Origin: Acetobacter sp. DsW_063
GTDB taxonomy: Bacteria > Pseudomonadota > Alphaproteobacteria > Acetobacterales > Acetobacteraceae
Direction of reading: 5' to 3'
Length of the DNA: 63,819 bases
Assembly (NCBI RefSeq): GCF_002153745.1
Contig: NZ_JOPL01000071.1
Location: 1-63,819, forward strand
Made by a program: the position numbers and the translations under genes. Shown one piece after another: positions 19,269-28,355 of the stretch (position 1 is the stretch's first letter; every line of letters starts with the position of its first letter). Below the pieces are notes generated by a model. It did not search any database. It saw only the letters and a program-made list of their open reading frames with translations, and was not told the DNA's origin.

Positions 19269-20408
19269 ATGAAGTTGTTTTCCTGCCAGGCGTGCGGGCA
19301 GATGTTGTTCTTCGAGAATGTCCGGTGCGAGCGTTGTTCGCGTCGCGTCGGTTATTGCAGCGAAGGAGCGACGCTTCTTGCTCTGGACCCCGCTGACGGC
19401 GATGGCGGAGTGGGCGCGGGAGGATGGATTCCGGTCGGCGGGGACGCGTCGGCGCCCCGCATGTTTTGCGTCAATGCGGAGCAGGATGCTTGCAACTGGC
19501 TGGTGCCCGCCGGAACTGAAGATCAGTTTTGCGTCGCCTGCGCGTTCAACAGGGTTATTCCCGATCTGACGGTCGAGGGAAATCTTGAGTTGTGGCGCAA
19601 GCTTGAAGCGGCCAAGCACTATCTGATCTACAGCCTGCTTCTGTTGAAACTGCCGATCAAAAAGTCTGTCGAAGCTGCGGACGGTGGTTTGATTTTTGAC
19701 TTTATGGACGACCCTCCTGACGGGGAGGAAGGCCAGAAAGTGATGACGGGCCATGACGAGGGCGTCATTACAGTCGCGCTGCGAGAAGCGAATGACGCAG
19801 AACGCGAAAAGATGCGTCTGGAAATGGGCGAGTACTATCGCACAGTGCTAGGGCACTTCCGTCATGAAATCGGCCATTACTATTGGAATGTCCTCGTGCG
19901 GGATGCTGGACAGCTTGACGCGTGCCGCGCCGTGTTTGGTGACGACTCCCAGGATTATGGCGCGGCTTTGACCGCTCATTATGAAAACGGGCCGCCTGTC
20001 GGTTGGCAGGCGACGTATGTCAGTTCCTACGCCACGACGCACCCGTGGGAAGATTTCGCGGAAACGTGGGCGCATTACATACACATTGTCGATACATTGC
20101 AGACCGCGATGGCTTTTGGTCTTGTAGTCGACACGAGCACGCCCGAAGGTGATGGCGTGGAGCGTCATTTCAATTTCGATCCGTATTCGGCAGGATCTTT
20201 TGACGAAATCCTTAAGGCGTGGTTGCCGCTGACTGTCGTTGTCAATGCGCTCAATCGGTCCATGGGGCAGGCGGATCTCTATCCGTTCGTGATCACGCCA
20301 GAGATTGCGGAGAAGCTCCGCTTTATCCATCAGCTTGTGCATGGTCTGGTGCTTCCTGGAGCTTTGACGGAGGTTGTTTCGCAAGAACGGTCTGATACGA
20401 TGTCTTGA
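19269..20408 (+). CDS. Zinc-ribbon putative metallopeptidase
   Basis: 379 aa. The N-terminus carries a zinc ribbon: Cys6-x2-Cys9 and Cys20-x2-Cys23, plus CACGQ-like spacing. A mid-protein zinc site follows: FRHEIGHYYW with His199, Glu200 and His203 (an HExxH motif), and a downstream HPWEDFAETWAHYIHI segment that probably supplies the third ligand. This matches the family annotated as putative zinc-binding metallopeptidase, commonly found beside transglutaminase/ATP-grasp gene sets. It lies 100 bp after the DUF2126 gene. Its likely job is trimming or release of peptide substrates of the cluster; this is inferred from context only. Confidence 0.85.
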   Translation: MKLFSCQACGQMLFFENVRCERCSRRVGYCSEGATLLALDPADGDGGVGAGGWIPVGGDASAPRMFCVNAEQDACNWLVPAGTEDQFCVACAFNRVIPDLTVEGNLELWRKLEAAKHYLIYSLLLLKLPIKKSVEAADGGLIFDFMDDPPDGEEGQKVMTGHDEGVITVALREANDAEREKMRLEMGEYYRTVLGHFRHEIGHYYWNVLVRDAGQLDACRAVFGDDSQDYGAALTAHYENGPPVGWQATYVSSYATTHPWEDFAETWAHYIHIVDTLQTAMAFGLVVDTSTPEGDGVERHFNFDPYSAGSFDEILKAWLPLTVVVNALNRSMGQADLYPFVITPEIAEKLRFIHQLVHGLVLPGALTEVVSQERSDTMS

Positions 20409-20446
20409 AGAGTTTTATATATACCTAGAAGTAATTTGGGGGATGT

Positions 20447-21016
20447 ATGGTTGAGGTTCATTTTTCTGAGGGATTTAGATCTCGTCATATGTCCATTGGA
20501 AATCCTCGCTTTGATGTAATACAAAATCACCAAAACAGGCTTCCTGCTTATATGGGGGATTCCAACGAGGTAGAGCCCTACCTATTGGAAAACGATCCTG
20601 CGGCGGCGCAATCCATCAACCATAGCCGCCGCGCGGAGGAGGTGAATTACGCGAGGCACAACAAGTTTTTGCTAAAGAAAAGCAAACATGGCGTTCAGCT
20701 TGGGCCCTACGCTAATACCGGCTTGACGCCAATTGGCAAGAAAACTCCGAGTACGACTTTGGTTTTTAAAGATGCCGGTGGGGTTAAAGAGTTTGAAAAT
20801 TCTATATCCAAGGAAATTTCTATTTCAAAAATAAATGGCGATAAATTTATGATTGCGGTCGACCTGAAGTCTGCAACTTTAATCCAGTATAAAATGGACG
20901 GGTATCTTATGGACGGATCTTATAGCGCGGGGGGAGTCCGAGTTCAGATCGGTGGGGTTCTACGTTCTGGAGTCGCGACAGTAAATCATCTGGAAAATGC
21001 TGAGGGAATTAATTAA
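20447..21016 (+). CDS. Unrecognised 189-aa protein inside the transglutaminase/ATP-grasp cluster
   Basis: Starts MVEVHFSEGF with GGGGGA just upstream. I recognise no domain. There is no signal peptide or membrane segment; the protein is polar and basic in the middle (NKFLLKKSKHG), and the last 60 residues alternate hydrophobic and polar residues (KFMIAVDLKSATLIQYKM, GGVRVQIGGVL) like a small beta domain. The gene is clearly more AT-rich than the genes on either side, which suggests later insertion into the cluster. A bidirectional hairpin follows within 70 bp. It could be a substrate, a modifier or an unrelated inserted gene. Confidence 0.65.
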   Translation: MVEVHFSEGFRSRHMSIGNPRFDVIQNHQNRLPAYMGDSNEVEPYLLENDPAAAQSINHSRRAEEVNYARHNKFLLKKSKHGVQLGPYANTGLTPIGKKTPSTTLVFKDAGGVKEFENSISKEISISKINGDKFMIAVDLKSATLIQYKMDGYLMDGSYSAGGVRVQIGGVLRSGVATVNHLENAEGIN

Positions 21017-21445
21017 TTTGTTTCTGGTTCGTATGGGTTCTGTGGCTGTGGATTCGTATTTTTTGCTTCCTGAGAAAAGAGGCCCCCGGCTCTTGAGCCG
21101 GGGGCAGATTTCTTAAGGACACCTTAGCCGGGGGCGATGAGTTGCGATTAATTGCCTCCAGTCCTGACGGACGTGGCGTCGTCGCATGCAGGCTCAAATA
21201 TAGTCTGGCGTCGTATGGGGGAGGCGCTGATACAATTTCAGCGTGCGTATGTTTCGATGGAGGGCTGAGCGAAACAGAAATCGAGATCGGCAGCCGCTTT
21301 GTAAGTCCGACCAAGAAGCTGTAGCTCCGGAAATGTCGTCCAGCGTCTGTTTCGTATGCTATTGAAGCGTCGGAGCAGGTTCCTGTGACGCGGGCTTGTC
21401 GAGAGCATTGCGCACAGAACGGGCCACCCCTTAAAACGACTCCTT
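21017..21445. other. Intergenic stretch before the ATP-grasp gene
   Basis: Holds the GC-rich hairpin at 21082-21105 and a second copy of AGCCGGGGGC at about 21126-21135. No convincing gene; a 60-codon frame (21142-21324) lacks a ribosome site and has an unnatural composition. A promoter for the ATP-grasp gene is expected here but I cannot point to one with confidence. Confidence 0.4.
21082..21105. terminator. Hairpin terminator after the unrecognised gene
   Basis: GCCCCCGGCT (21082-21091) pairs perfectly with AGCCGGGGGC (21096-21105) around a CTTG loop. It is flanked by AAGA-type and TCTT sequences, so it may act in either direction. It likely ends transcription after the preceding gene. Confidence 0.65.
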
Positions 21446-24091
21446 ATGAACGAGACGATTCCCCTCGACGAGATGGTGGACGGTCGTGGCGGCGTTCGCC
21501 AGCACTGGCGACGGCTGCTCGCCGTGTTTTCCGATCTTGGTCACCGTGAACTGGCGGCTCGGAAGCGCCAGATCGCGGTGGCGCTGTCCGATCAGACCGG
21601 CTCGCCGCTGCCGATAGAGGCGTTGAGCGAGACGATCGAGGGGCGCGTCAAACCCCGCCGTTCGGACGTCGTGGCAGGTCAGAGCAAGCCTGTGATCTGC
21701 GATCCTCTGCCGATAATCCTGCGCGCCGAGGAATTTGCGGCGCTTGAGGCCGGGGTCATTCAGCGCGCGCGATTGGCGGAAAGCCTGTTGCACGATGTCT
21801 ACGGCAAGCGCGAGACCTTGGCTCTGGGCCTGTTGCCTCCGGCTCTCCTGTGGGCGAATGCCGGGTTCATGCGCGGAGGAGAGTTGGAGGGCCAGCACGG
21901 CCATTCCCGGCGTTTTCTGTCGTCTTTCGCCGTGGATGTAGTGCGCGAGCAGGACGGCGTCTGGCGGGTTCTGGCGGAACAGAGCGTCAGGCCGGACGGA
22001 GCGGGCGTTGCGATGGAGGCGCGCCGGCAGATGGTGCGTGTCGCGCCGGAATTTTTTTCCGGACAGGATTTACGCCGCCTGGGGCCATTTCTCGATATCT
22101 GGCAGGAATCGCTGCAGCGGGCCGCGCCCGAAGGATTGACGAATCCCGGTCTGGCGCTGCTGACGCCGGGGCCGCATTGCCGGGATTGGGGCGAGCATGT
22201 GATTCTCGCGCGCGAACTGGGCTGTGTTCTGGTCGAGGCCGGGGATCTGGCGGTTCGCGAAGGCGAGTTGTGGCTGAAGACCGTAAGAGGTCTTCGGCGT
22301 GTGGATGTTCTGCTCGCCCGTCAGGACGGGCGAGCCCTTGATCCGCTGGAGCCCGACGGGACCGGCGCGGGTGGCGTCACCGGTTTGCTGGACGCCGCTC
22401 GTGCAGGCACGGTCCGGCTGGTGAATGATCCGCGCAGCGGATTCGTCGAGGCGCCGGGGCTCGCGCCCTTCCTCGCGCCGTTGGCCAATAGGCTTCTTGG
22501 TGAAAATCTTCTGCTGGAAAACGCGGCTTCCGTCTGGTTGGGAGACGAAGCGGGGGAGAGGTGTCTGGAGGAGATTCTCCGCTCTGACTTGGAAACTCCT
22601 GCGAGACGGTCCGTTGCGTGGAAGATAGGGTCCGCGTTGGACCCGGCCGAGCCGTATCTGCGGATTTCGGAGCTGAGCGCCGTCGAGCGCGCTGAGGCGG
22701 TGGATCGGATTCGACGCGCTCCGTGGCGTTACGTGGCTCGCCCGGTTCTGGCCCCGTCAGTCGCGCCGACCGTCGGCGTGGCGGAGTTCGTGCCCAGACC
22801 GGTGACGATGAGGCTGTTCGCGGTCCACGATGGTGAGGACTGGACGGTAATGCCGGGCGGTCTTGCAAGCGTGTATGAAGACGCCGTCCCCACGAATGGG
22901 GACGCTCGCGAGCACGTCGTCAAGGACGTCTGGGTTCTCGTGAACGATCAGATCGCGCCTCGGGAACATCCGGTCCATCTCGCCACCCCGTTGCCGATTC
23001 GGCGCTCCCTGGGCGATCTCCCCAGCCGCGCTGCGGATGATTTTTTCTGGCTGGGCCGATATCTCGAACAGATCGACAGCGCCGCGCGACTTCTACGCGT
23101 TGTACTTGCGCATATGGCGGGTGGTGAGCCATCGCCAAGAGAGCGGGTCGATCTCGAGACGCTCGTGCGGGAACTGCGCGCGGTTGGCCTTATCGATGAA
23201 ATCCCGGCCTTCGGTTATGGGCTCTCCGCACTGACCCACACGCTCTCCCGGGCTATGGGAGAGCAGGGGTTGTTTGGGCGTATTTTGCGAAAAACTCTAC
23301 GACTTGTCCCAGAACTTTCTGATCGCCTGACGCGTGAGATGCGTGATTTCATTATCCACAACTCCAACGCCCTACTGGACAAGCTGGCGGCTGCGCCGGG
23401 CCGCAGCGAAGTGTCGCGATCCATCGCGCGCGTGACGGTAATCACCGACGCGTTGCTGGTGTACGGGGCGACGCTCTCGGGCCTTACGGCGGAAAACATG
23501 GTGCGTTCCGGCGGGCGGCAATTCCTTGATCTTGGCCGTAGAATCGAACGCGCGTCGCTGGTTCTGTCGTGCTGCGCGGGCGTTCTGGAGCAACCCGGCG
23601 TTTATCAGCGCGGGCGGATGGAGGCGGCGCTTCGGTTGATGCTGGAAATATGCGACAGCGTCATAACCTATCGCTCCCGTTATTTTGGCGTCGTGCAGCC
23701 TGCGCCAGTGCTCGACTTGCTGTTGCTTGATGCGGACAACCCGCGTGGCGCCGGTTTCCAGTTGGCGGCGTTGCGGGATTCTCTTGGTGAACTGGCCAAC
23801 GCTGGGGGGACAGCGCCGGCGGCGCAACGTGCGGCGTCGGGCGAATTGTCAGCCTCTGCAGCGCAGGTTCTGGATTCATTGACGATGGTTGTGGCGTCGG
23901 TGTTGGAGAGCCAGAATCAGGACCGCGCCGCAGCCGACGCGCCGGAGGCGCTGCGCAGCGCCTGCGCTTCGGTTCTTTCGTTGTCCGACCAGATTGGCCG
24001 CTGCTATTTCTCCGTACTGACCTCGCCGCGACTGGTCGGCATCATCGGCGACGATCTGGTGGCGGACAGCCATGACGAGGCGCTGGCATGA
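21446..24091 (+). CDS. Circularly permuted ATP-grasp protein fused to an alpha-E domain
   Basis: 881 aa. Residues from about 80 to 500 match the circularly permuted ATP-grasp type: FAALEAGVIQRARLAESLLHD-like start, LAEQSVRPDGAGVAMEARR, LLTPGPHCRDWGEHVILARELG, LVEAGDLAVREGELWLKT, VDVLLARQDGRALDPLE and NRLLGENLLLENAASVWLGD. Residues from about 520 to 875 are the alpha-E domain with its ER-type motifs: SRAADDFFWLGRYLEQID, where the expected Arg of the first motif is Gln, and a second intact one, FLDLGRRIERAS. In many genomes these are two adjacent genes; here they are one. Family prediction is an ATP-dependent amide ligase acting on a peptide or amino acid. The stop overlaps the next gene's start (ATGA). 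Confidence 0.9.
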   Translation: MNETIPLDEMVDGRGGVRQHWRRLLAVFSDLGHRELAARKRQIAVALSDQTGSPLPIEALSETIEGRVKPRRSDVVAGQSKPVICDPLPIILRAEEFAALEAGVIQRARLAESLLHDVYGKRETLALGLLPPALLWANAGFMRGGELEGQHGHSRRFLSSFAVDVVREQDGVWRVLAEQSVRPDGAGVAMEARRQMVRVAPEFFSGQDLRRLGPFLDIWQESLQRAAPEGLTNPGLALLTPGPHCRDWGEHVILARELGCVLVEAGDLAVREGELWLKTVRGLRRVDVLLARQDGRALDPLEPDGTGAGGVTGLLDAARAGTVRLVNDPRSGFVEAPGLAPFLAPLANRLLGENLLLENAASVWLGDEAGERCLEEILRSDLETPARRSVAWKIGSALDPAEPYLRISELSAVERAEAVDRIRRAPWRYVARPVLAPSVAPTVGVAEFVPRPVTMRLFAVHDGEDWTVMPGGLASVYEDAVPTNGDAREHVVKDVWVLVNDQIAPREHPVHLATPLPIRRSLGDLPSRAADDFFWLGRYLEQIDSAARLLRVVLAHMAGGEPSPRERVDLETLVRELRAVGLIDEIPAFGYGLSALTHTLSRAMGEQGLFGRILRKTLRLVPELSDRLTREMRDFIIHNSNALLDKLAAAPGRSEVSRSIARVTVITDALLVYGATLSGLTAENMVRSGGRQFLDLGRRIERASLVLSCCAGVLEQPGVYQRGRMEAALRLMLEICDSVITYRSRYFGVVQPAPVLDLLLLDADNPRGAGFQLAALRDSLGELANAGGTAPAAQRAASGELSASAAQVLDSLTMVVASVLESQNQDRAAADAPEALRSACASVLSLSDQIGRCYFSVLTSPRLVGIIGDDLVADSHDEALA

Positions 24092-25020
24092 TCTATCGCG
24101 TTCGTCATTCGACCGTGTACAGCTACGGAAATCCGGTCGACCTGGCCGCCCACGTGTTGCATGTAACGCCGCGAGATCTGCCGGGGCAGCGGGTGCTGTG
24201 GACGCGTCTCGATTGTGAGCCAACGCCGGTGAAGCGTCATGGTGGCGTCGATCATTTCGGAAATCCTGTCTTTTGGCTTTTCCATGAGGAACCGCATACG
24301 CGGTTCGAAATCGTGGCCGTATCGGAAGTTGACGTGGCGTTTGCGCCTCCGCCTCCGCCCCCGACGGAGGAGATATCTCCATGGGAGTTTATTCGAGACT
24401 GTTCAAGATTTGATGCTGATGTTTCTCAGTTTCTGTTTGACGGATCGATGTGTCGCGCCTCCGAAAAAGTTGGCGCCTATGCAGCGCAATCTTTCCCGGC
24501 GGGTCGGTCGCTGCTCGAAGGCGTTCTCGATTTCAATATACGCGTTTTCAAGGAGTTTCGTTTCCGCTCCGGCGTCACGTCATTGCGGACAACGGCGGAC
24601 GAGGTGCTGGCGCGGCGGGAAGGGGTTTGTCAGGACTTTACGCACCTGATGCTCAGTGGATTGCGTTGGCTCGGTCTGCCGGCCCGATATATGTCGGGTT
24701 ACATTCGTACGCGCCCGCCGCAGGGGCAAAAGCGTCGTCTGGGTGCTGATGTTTCGCATGCATGGGTCGGAGTCTGGCTGGGGCCAGAGTTTGGGTGGCT
24801 TGGCTTGGATCCAACGAATGGGATCGTGGTGCGAGACGAGCATGTGGTGTTGGGGTGGGGCAGGGATTACGCGGATATTAGCCCGGTTCGCGGTCTGATC
24901 CTTGGCGGCGGCGGCGATGCGCTGCGCGTTGGCGTCGATCTCGTGCCGGTCGAGGAGTGGGATGAGGACCCGACCTTGCGGGCGTTGACCGCGCCGCGTC
25001 AATCCGTAGACGCGGGCTGA
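24088..25020 (+). CDS. Transglutaminase-like peptidase, second copy of the cluster
   Basis: 310 aa; its ATG overlaps the ATP-grasp stop codon by 4 bp, so the two are translationally coupled. The N-terminal domain starts MIYRVRHSTVYSYGNPV, the usual beginning for this family. Catalytic triad: Cys181 in REGVCQDFTHL, His224 in VSHAWVGV and Asp241 in GLDPTNG. It ends with GRDYADISPVRG, a stretch found in this bacterial transglutaminase subfamily, which more likely acts as a cysteine peptidase or amidase than as a crosslinker. Together with the first transglutaminase it flanks the metallopeptidase and ligase genes. Confidence 0.92.
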   Translation: MIYRVRHSTVYSYGNPVDLAAHVLHVTPRDLPGQRVLWTRLDCEPTPVKRHGGVDHFGNPVFWLFHEEPHTRFEIVAVSEVDVAFAPPPPPPTEEISPWEFIRDCSRFDADVSQFLFDGSMCRASEKVGAYAAQSFPAGRSLLEGVLDFNIRVFKEFRFRSGVTSLRTTADEVLARREGVCQDFTHLMLSGLRWLGLPARYMSGYIRTRPPQGQKRRLGADVSHAWVGVWLGPEFGWLGLDPTNGIVVRDEHVVLGWGRDYADISPVRGLILGGGGDALRVGVDLVPVEEWDEDPTLRALTAPRQSVDAG

Positions 25021-25158
25021 CATTTCACAGACGTCTGCAACTGCTGTGGTTCGCCGGGCGTGGCGCGGCAGGGCTGAAATTTACCTCGCCGTCCCGAAGC
25101 TGAGCTGGGGCACTTTTTTGTCAGATGTCGGAGCACGACCGGCAAGGAGGCTGCTCGG

Positions 25159-26067
25159 TCACGGCGGAGACAGCTTGATCGACACGGGGCAATGATCTGA
25201 AAGGTGATCAGGGGGGACGTCCGTGTTTTTGAAGGTGGCCACCCGGAGGCTGCCCGGCGCCATCCAGTGCTCTGCGCCGCCGCCAAGCAGCAGGTGATCG
25301 ATGAAATATTCCCCGCCCCAGCATGGACTGGCGCGCCCGGAAGTGGTGAGCGTGAGCGGCGCGTCATGGGTCAGAGCCATATAAAATGGATCATGTGGCG
25401 TCAGGCGCCGGTTGAAATCGCCTATGATCGCGAAGGGCTGCCCTTCGTCTGTCCTTTCGAGAGCCCAATCCTCAAGTATTGCGAACTGGTCCTCCAGAGT
25501 GGGGCAGGAATGGCCGCGCTCATTCCATGGGTTGTCCCAGCACCCGGTCTTGAGATGCACCACGAGAACCCGCAATGCGGAGGCGCCGTCTCCGATCGTC
25601 ACGTCCAGACCGCTCCGTAGTGCATGCGGCGCGGTGGGCGGGTAGACATTAAGAGCAGTGAGGTCGGGATTACGCGTCACATGCAGCGTGCGTTTCACCG
25701 CGATGCCCACGCGCTGTTCGATCCTGTCGTCTGACATGACGATCGCATAACGTGATGGGGGGAAGACCATCGCAGCCGTACGCGGTTGATCGACTTCCTG
25801 AAATCCTATGACATCGGCGTCCAGCTTTTGCGCGTAAGCCGCAAGTCGATCAAAATCTGCGGGCTGTCGCCGGTAGACGTCAGCAGGAATGCTTTTCTGC
25901 CCTTCGGGATCGCTGGTCAGCCAGTCGAGATTCCATGTCGCGATCTTGATCGGATCTGCATGGCACATGCCGGGTGAGGCCGTGACCAGCAACGTCGCCG
26001 CCACGGCTGAAATGGTGGCGATTCGTAAGAAGCCGTCTGGTAGCCTTCTTTTTTTACGACCAGTCAT
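25159..26067 (-). CDS. Exported endonuclease/exonuclease/phosphatase family protein
   Basis: 302 aa with a Sec-type signal (basic start RKKRRLPDGF, hydrophobic ATISAVAATLLVTASPG, probable cleavage at CHA-D). The mature part has the EEP-fold motifs in order: IKIATWNLDWL, VIGFQEVDQP, VVHLKTGCWDN, FAIIGDFNRRL, and DHLLLGG with the final LSDHCPVSI. It may be a secreted nuclease or phospholipid phosphatase; the fold does not decide. It converges on the transglutaminase gene with 138 bp between. Confidence 0.85.
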   Translation of the reverse strand: MTGRKKRRLPDGFLRIATISAVAATLLVTASPGMCHADPIKIATWNLDWLTSDPEGQKSIPADVYRRQPADFDRLAAYAQKLDADVIGFQEVDQPRTAAMVFPPSRYAIVMSDDRIEQRVGIAVKRTLHVTRNPDLTALNVYPPTAPHALRSGLDVTIGDGASALRVLVVHLKTGCWDNPWNERGHSCPTLEDQFAILEDWALERTDEGQPFAIIGDFNRRLTPHDPFYMALTHDAPLTLTTSGRASPCWGGEYFIDHLLLGGGAEHWMAPGSLRVATFKNTDVPPDHLSDHCPVSIKLSPP

Positions 26068-26206
26068 AACATCCGTGCAGCGAGTTTCGCGACCGTGTTC
26101 CGGCCACGCTTAACGGCGGTTATGGCTGGACGGCTAGCATTCGTCCAGCGCGTCGTCGACCCGGGGAGATCAGTCGTCGCAATAGGTTCGTTTGGATACC
26201 ATTAGG

Positions 26207-26250
26207 ACCGCTCTCGCGAATCGGATACTTTCGATGATCGCGAGAGCGGT
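26207..26250 (-). terminator. Hairpin downstream of carbonic anhydrase
   Basis: ACCGCTCTCGCGA (26207-26219) and TCGCGAGAGCGGT (26238-26250) form a perfect 13-bp stem, extended inward by ATCG/CGAT. It sits 22 bp after the carbonic anhydrase stop. There is no T tract. Confidence 0.6.
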
Positions 26251-26272
26251 ACGCAGTGAGAAAGGCGCGGTT

Positions 26273-26956
26273 TCAGGCCGCCGCGTTCTCCGAAGTCTCC
26301 AGACTTGCAACGGCCTGCTCGATGCTGATCGTGCGGCGGGCGTTCTCGTCCAGAACCATAACTTCGCCGCTGCCGATATCGTAGAACCAGCCCTGCAGGA
26401 TCAATTCCTGCCTGGCGAGAGCCGCTGCGACGGAGGGGTGGGTCCGCAGATGAGCGATCTGCAGCAGCACGTTCTGCTCAGCCATGCTGCGAACCGTCGC
26501 CGGTCCGCCATCGGTCGCGGCAAGAGCGACTGCGCGTGCGGCTTCGGCGTTGCGGAGCCAGGATTGCACGGTCGGCATTTTCGCCAGTTTGCCCGGATCG
26601 GGATCCAGAAGCGCCATCATGGCACCGCAGTTGGAGTGACCGCAGACGATGATGCTGGTCACCTTCAGTGCAACCACAGCGTATTCGATCGCCGACGACA
26701 CGCCGCCGAGCATTTCGCCGTAGGCGGGCACGATGTTGCCGATATTGCGCAGAACGAAGAGTTCGCCCGGGTCGCTCTGGGTGATCAGGGTCGGGTTCAC
26801 GCGACTGTCGGCGCAGGCGATGAAAAGCGTCGTCGGCGATTGACCATCGGCCAGTTCGGCGAACAGTTCGCGCTTCTGAGGGAAAATCTGTGTGTTGAAA
26901 TGCTCTACGCCGCGCAGGAGCGCGATCAGGCTTTCTTTGGCGTCGTTGTTCGCCAT
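26273..26956 (-). CDS. Beta-class carbonic anhydrase
   Basis: Interconverts CO2 and bicarbonate with a zinc ion. The start at 26956 (MANNDAKESLIALLRG) has AGGAG at ideal spacing; 227 aa. Zinc ligands and active-site residues are in CADSRVNPTLI (Cys, Asp, Arg) and CGHSNCGAMMAL (His, Cys). FVLRNIGNIVP and SSAIEYAV are typical of the family. It stands alone, divergent from the second NrtR-like gene. Confidence 0.95.
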   Translation of the reverse strand: MANNDAKESLIALLRGVEHFNTQIFPQKRELFAELADGQSPTTLFIACADSRVNPTLITQSDPGELFVLRNIGNIVPAYGEMLGGVSSAIEYAVVALKVTSIIVCGHSNCGAMMALLDPDPGKLAKMPTVQSWLRNAEAARAVALAATDGGPATVRSMAEQNVLLQIAHLRTHPSVAAALARQELILQGWFYDIGSGEVMVLDENARRTISIEQAVASLETSENAAA

Positions 26957-27341
26957 ACCGTTTCTCCTAAAAGAACCCGCTGTCTCAGCGGACCCTAACA
27001 TGTGGCGCCAGCACGGAGAATGTCCCGGAGCGGTGTTGGTTGCCTCCTGAAAGGAATTGTCATGCGGACGACACCCTGATGAAATGCGCAGGCGGCCGAT
27101 CTCAGGGGCGCCTTCAGGTCGTGATGGAATGCGTTTGATACTCAAAGCCCGTTTCTCGCTCTCAGGAGGACGTTCGCGGCGCTTGTGAGTTAAGCGTGGG
27201 AGCTACCGGAAAATCAGGCGGGAGGGGCGGTAGACCGGGTGCGGGCGAAAGTGCGTCGGATTTGGCGTCCTTGCCGACGGAAGACTGACGGTGTGCAGTT
27301 GAACGTCGTAACCGAGCACGTCGTTGGGGTGATCCGCGGTC
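26957..27341. other. Divergent intergenic region, carbonic anhydrase / second NrtR-like gene
   Basis: 385 bp carrying both promoters. TTGATACTCAA at 27135-27145 has the ATACTCA half-site of the nadA operator but no proper second arm. No gene is seen. Confidence 0.35.
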
Positions 27342-28355
27342 ATGAGGGAAGGGGCACGGATCGTCCTTGTCGCCGTTCCCATCGCCCTCAAGGGCGACGT
27401 TCCTTATGTGATGACCGGAGATGACGGGTTTTTGCCCAGTGTGGAGCTGGGTCGCGGCTCCGTTCCGGAGGTGCTTCGCGACATGATGACGCGCCGTCGC
27501 AGTTCCGGCGTGGTGCGTGCGGAGCAGTTGGCGCTGGAGGAGAGCCCGGACGGACGCTCGCCAGCCACAAGCCTGTATGTGGTGACGACCACGATAGAGG
27601 GCGACGCAGCGAACTGGTCCCCTTGCTATCATTACCTGCCGTGGGAGGATCGGCGCTCGCGGGGCGATCAGGTGCGAAGTCAGGCGTGGGAGCACGAAAT
27701 AGAGCCAGGCCAGAAGTGGGTGAACCCTGAAATTCTGGCGGCGATGCTGATGGAGACGATCGACACGCCGTCTTATTCGGTAGGGCAGCTTTATCGACGC
27801 CGGATTGACGCCCTGTTCGGAACCGGCGGATGGCCGTGGCGACCGGAACTGGCGTACGAACGCTTCATGGCGTTGAGGGAGGCGGTGGTCGAAGGTCGCC
27901 TCGACGAAGACGCCTTGCATGCGCAGGGCGTGGCCGGGTTGGGCGATCGGGAACGGCATCTCGCGCGGGCGCTCGGCGTCGTACGCAATGCCTTCCGCTC
28001 GTTATCGGTTCCGACCGAGTTGATGCCGCGCCGTTTCACCTTGCGGCAGTTGCAGGCCGGGGTGGAGGGCGTGATGGGTGAGCATCGCGATAGTCAAATG
28101 TTTCGACGCGAGATTACTCGGACAAAGCTTGTCGCATCTGCGGGTGGGCTGGTTTCTGACGCGCTCGGTCGTCCGTCGCGTTTGTTCCGATTTAGAATTG
28201 AAATGGAAACGCTGCGTGAACTGCAAACGATGACACTGACTCCTCCGGTGGCGATCGAGCAATTGCAGTCTGAGACGTTGGACGCGGTGCTTGCTCCTCA
28301 GGACGAAGCCGGGGGGCATGAGAAGGTTCAACGCGAAAACGTGAAGCGCCGGTAA
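27342..28355 (+). CDS. Second NrtR-like regulator, adjacent to the NadB-like gene
   Basis: 337 aa. Alignment by eye with the first NrtR protein at 5.9-6.8 kb shows the same architecture: a Nudix-like N-terminal domain in which the Nudix box is essentially lost (GRGSVPEVLRDMMTRRRSSGVV), a shared CYHYLPWEDRR segment (compare WYDYFPWEDQ), and a C-terminal winged helix PRRFTLRQLQAGVEGV ... MFRREITRTKLVASAGG ... GRPSRLFRF. A tail of about 50 residues follows. Predicted transcription factor sensing an NAD-related metabolite; it probably controls the gene that follows 135 bp downstream. It differs at many winged-helix positions, so operator and ligand may differ from the first copy. Confidence 0.8.
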   Translation: MREGARIVLVAVPIALKGDVPYVMTGDDGFLPSVELGRGSVPEVLRDMMTRRRSSGVVRAEQLALEESPDGRSPATSLYVVTTTIEGDAANWSPCYHYLPWEDRRSRGDQVRSQAWEHEIEPGQKWVNPEILAAMLMETIDTPSYSVGQLYRRRIDALFGTGGWPWRPELAYERFMALREAVVEGRLDEDALHAQGVAGLGDRERHLARALGVVRNAFRSLSVPTELMPRRFTLRQLQAGVEGVMGEHRDSQMFRREITRTKLVASAGGLVSDALGRPSRLFRFRIEMETLRELQTMTLTPPVAIEQLQSETLDAVLAPQDEAGGHEKVQRENVKRR

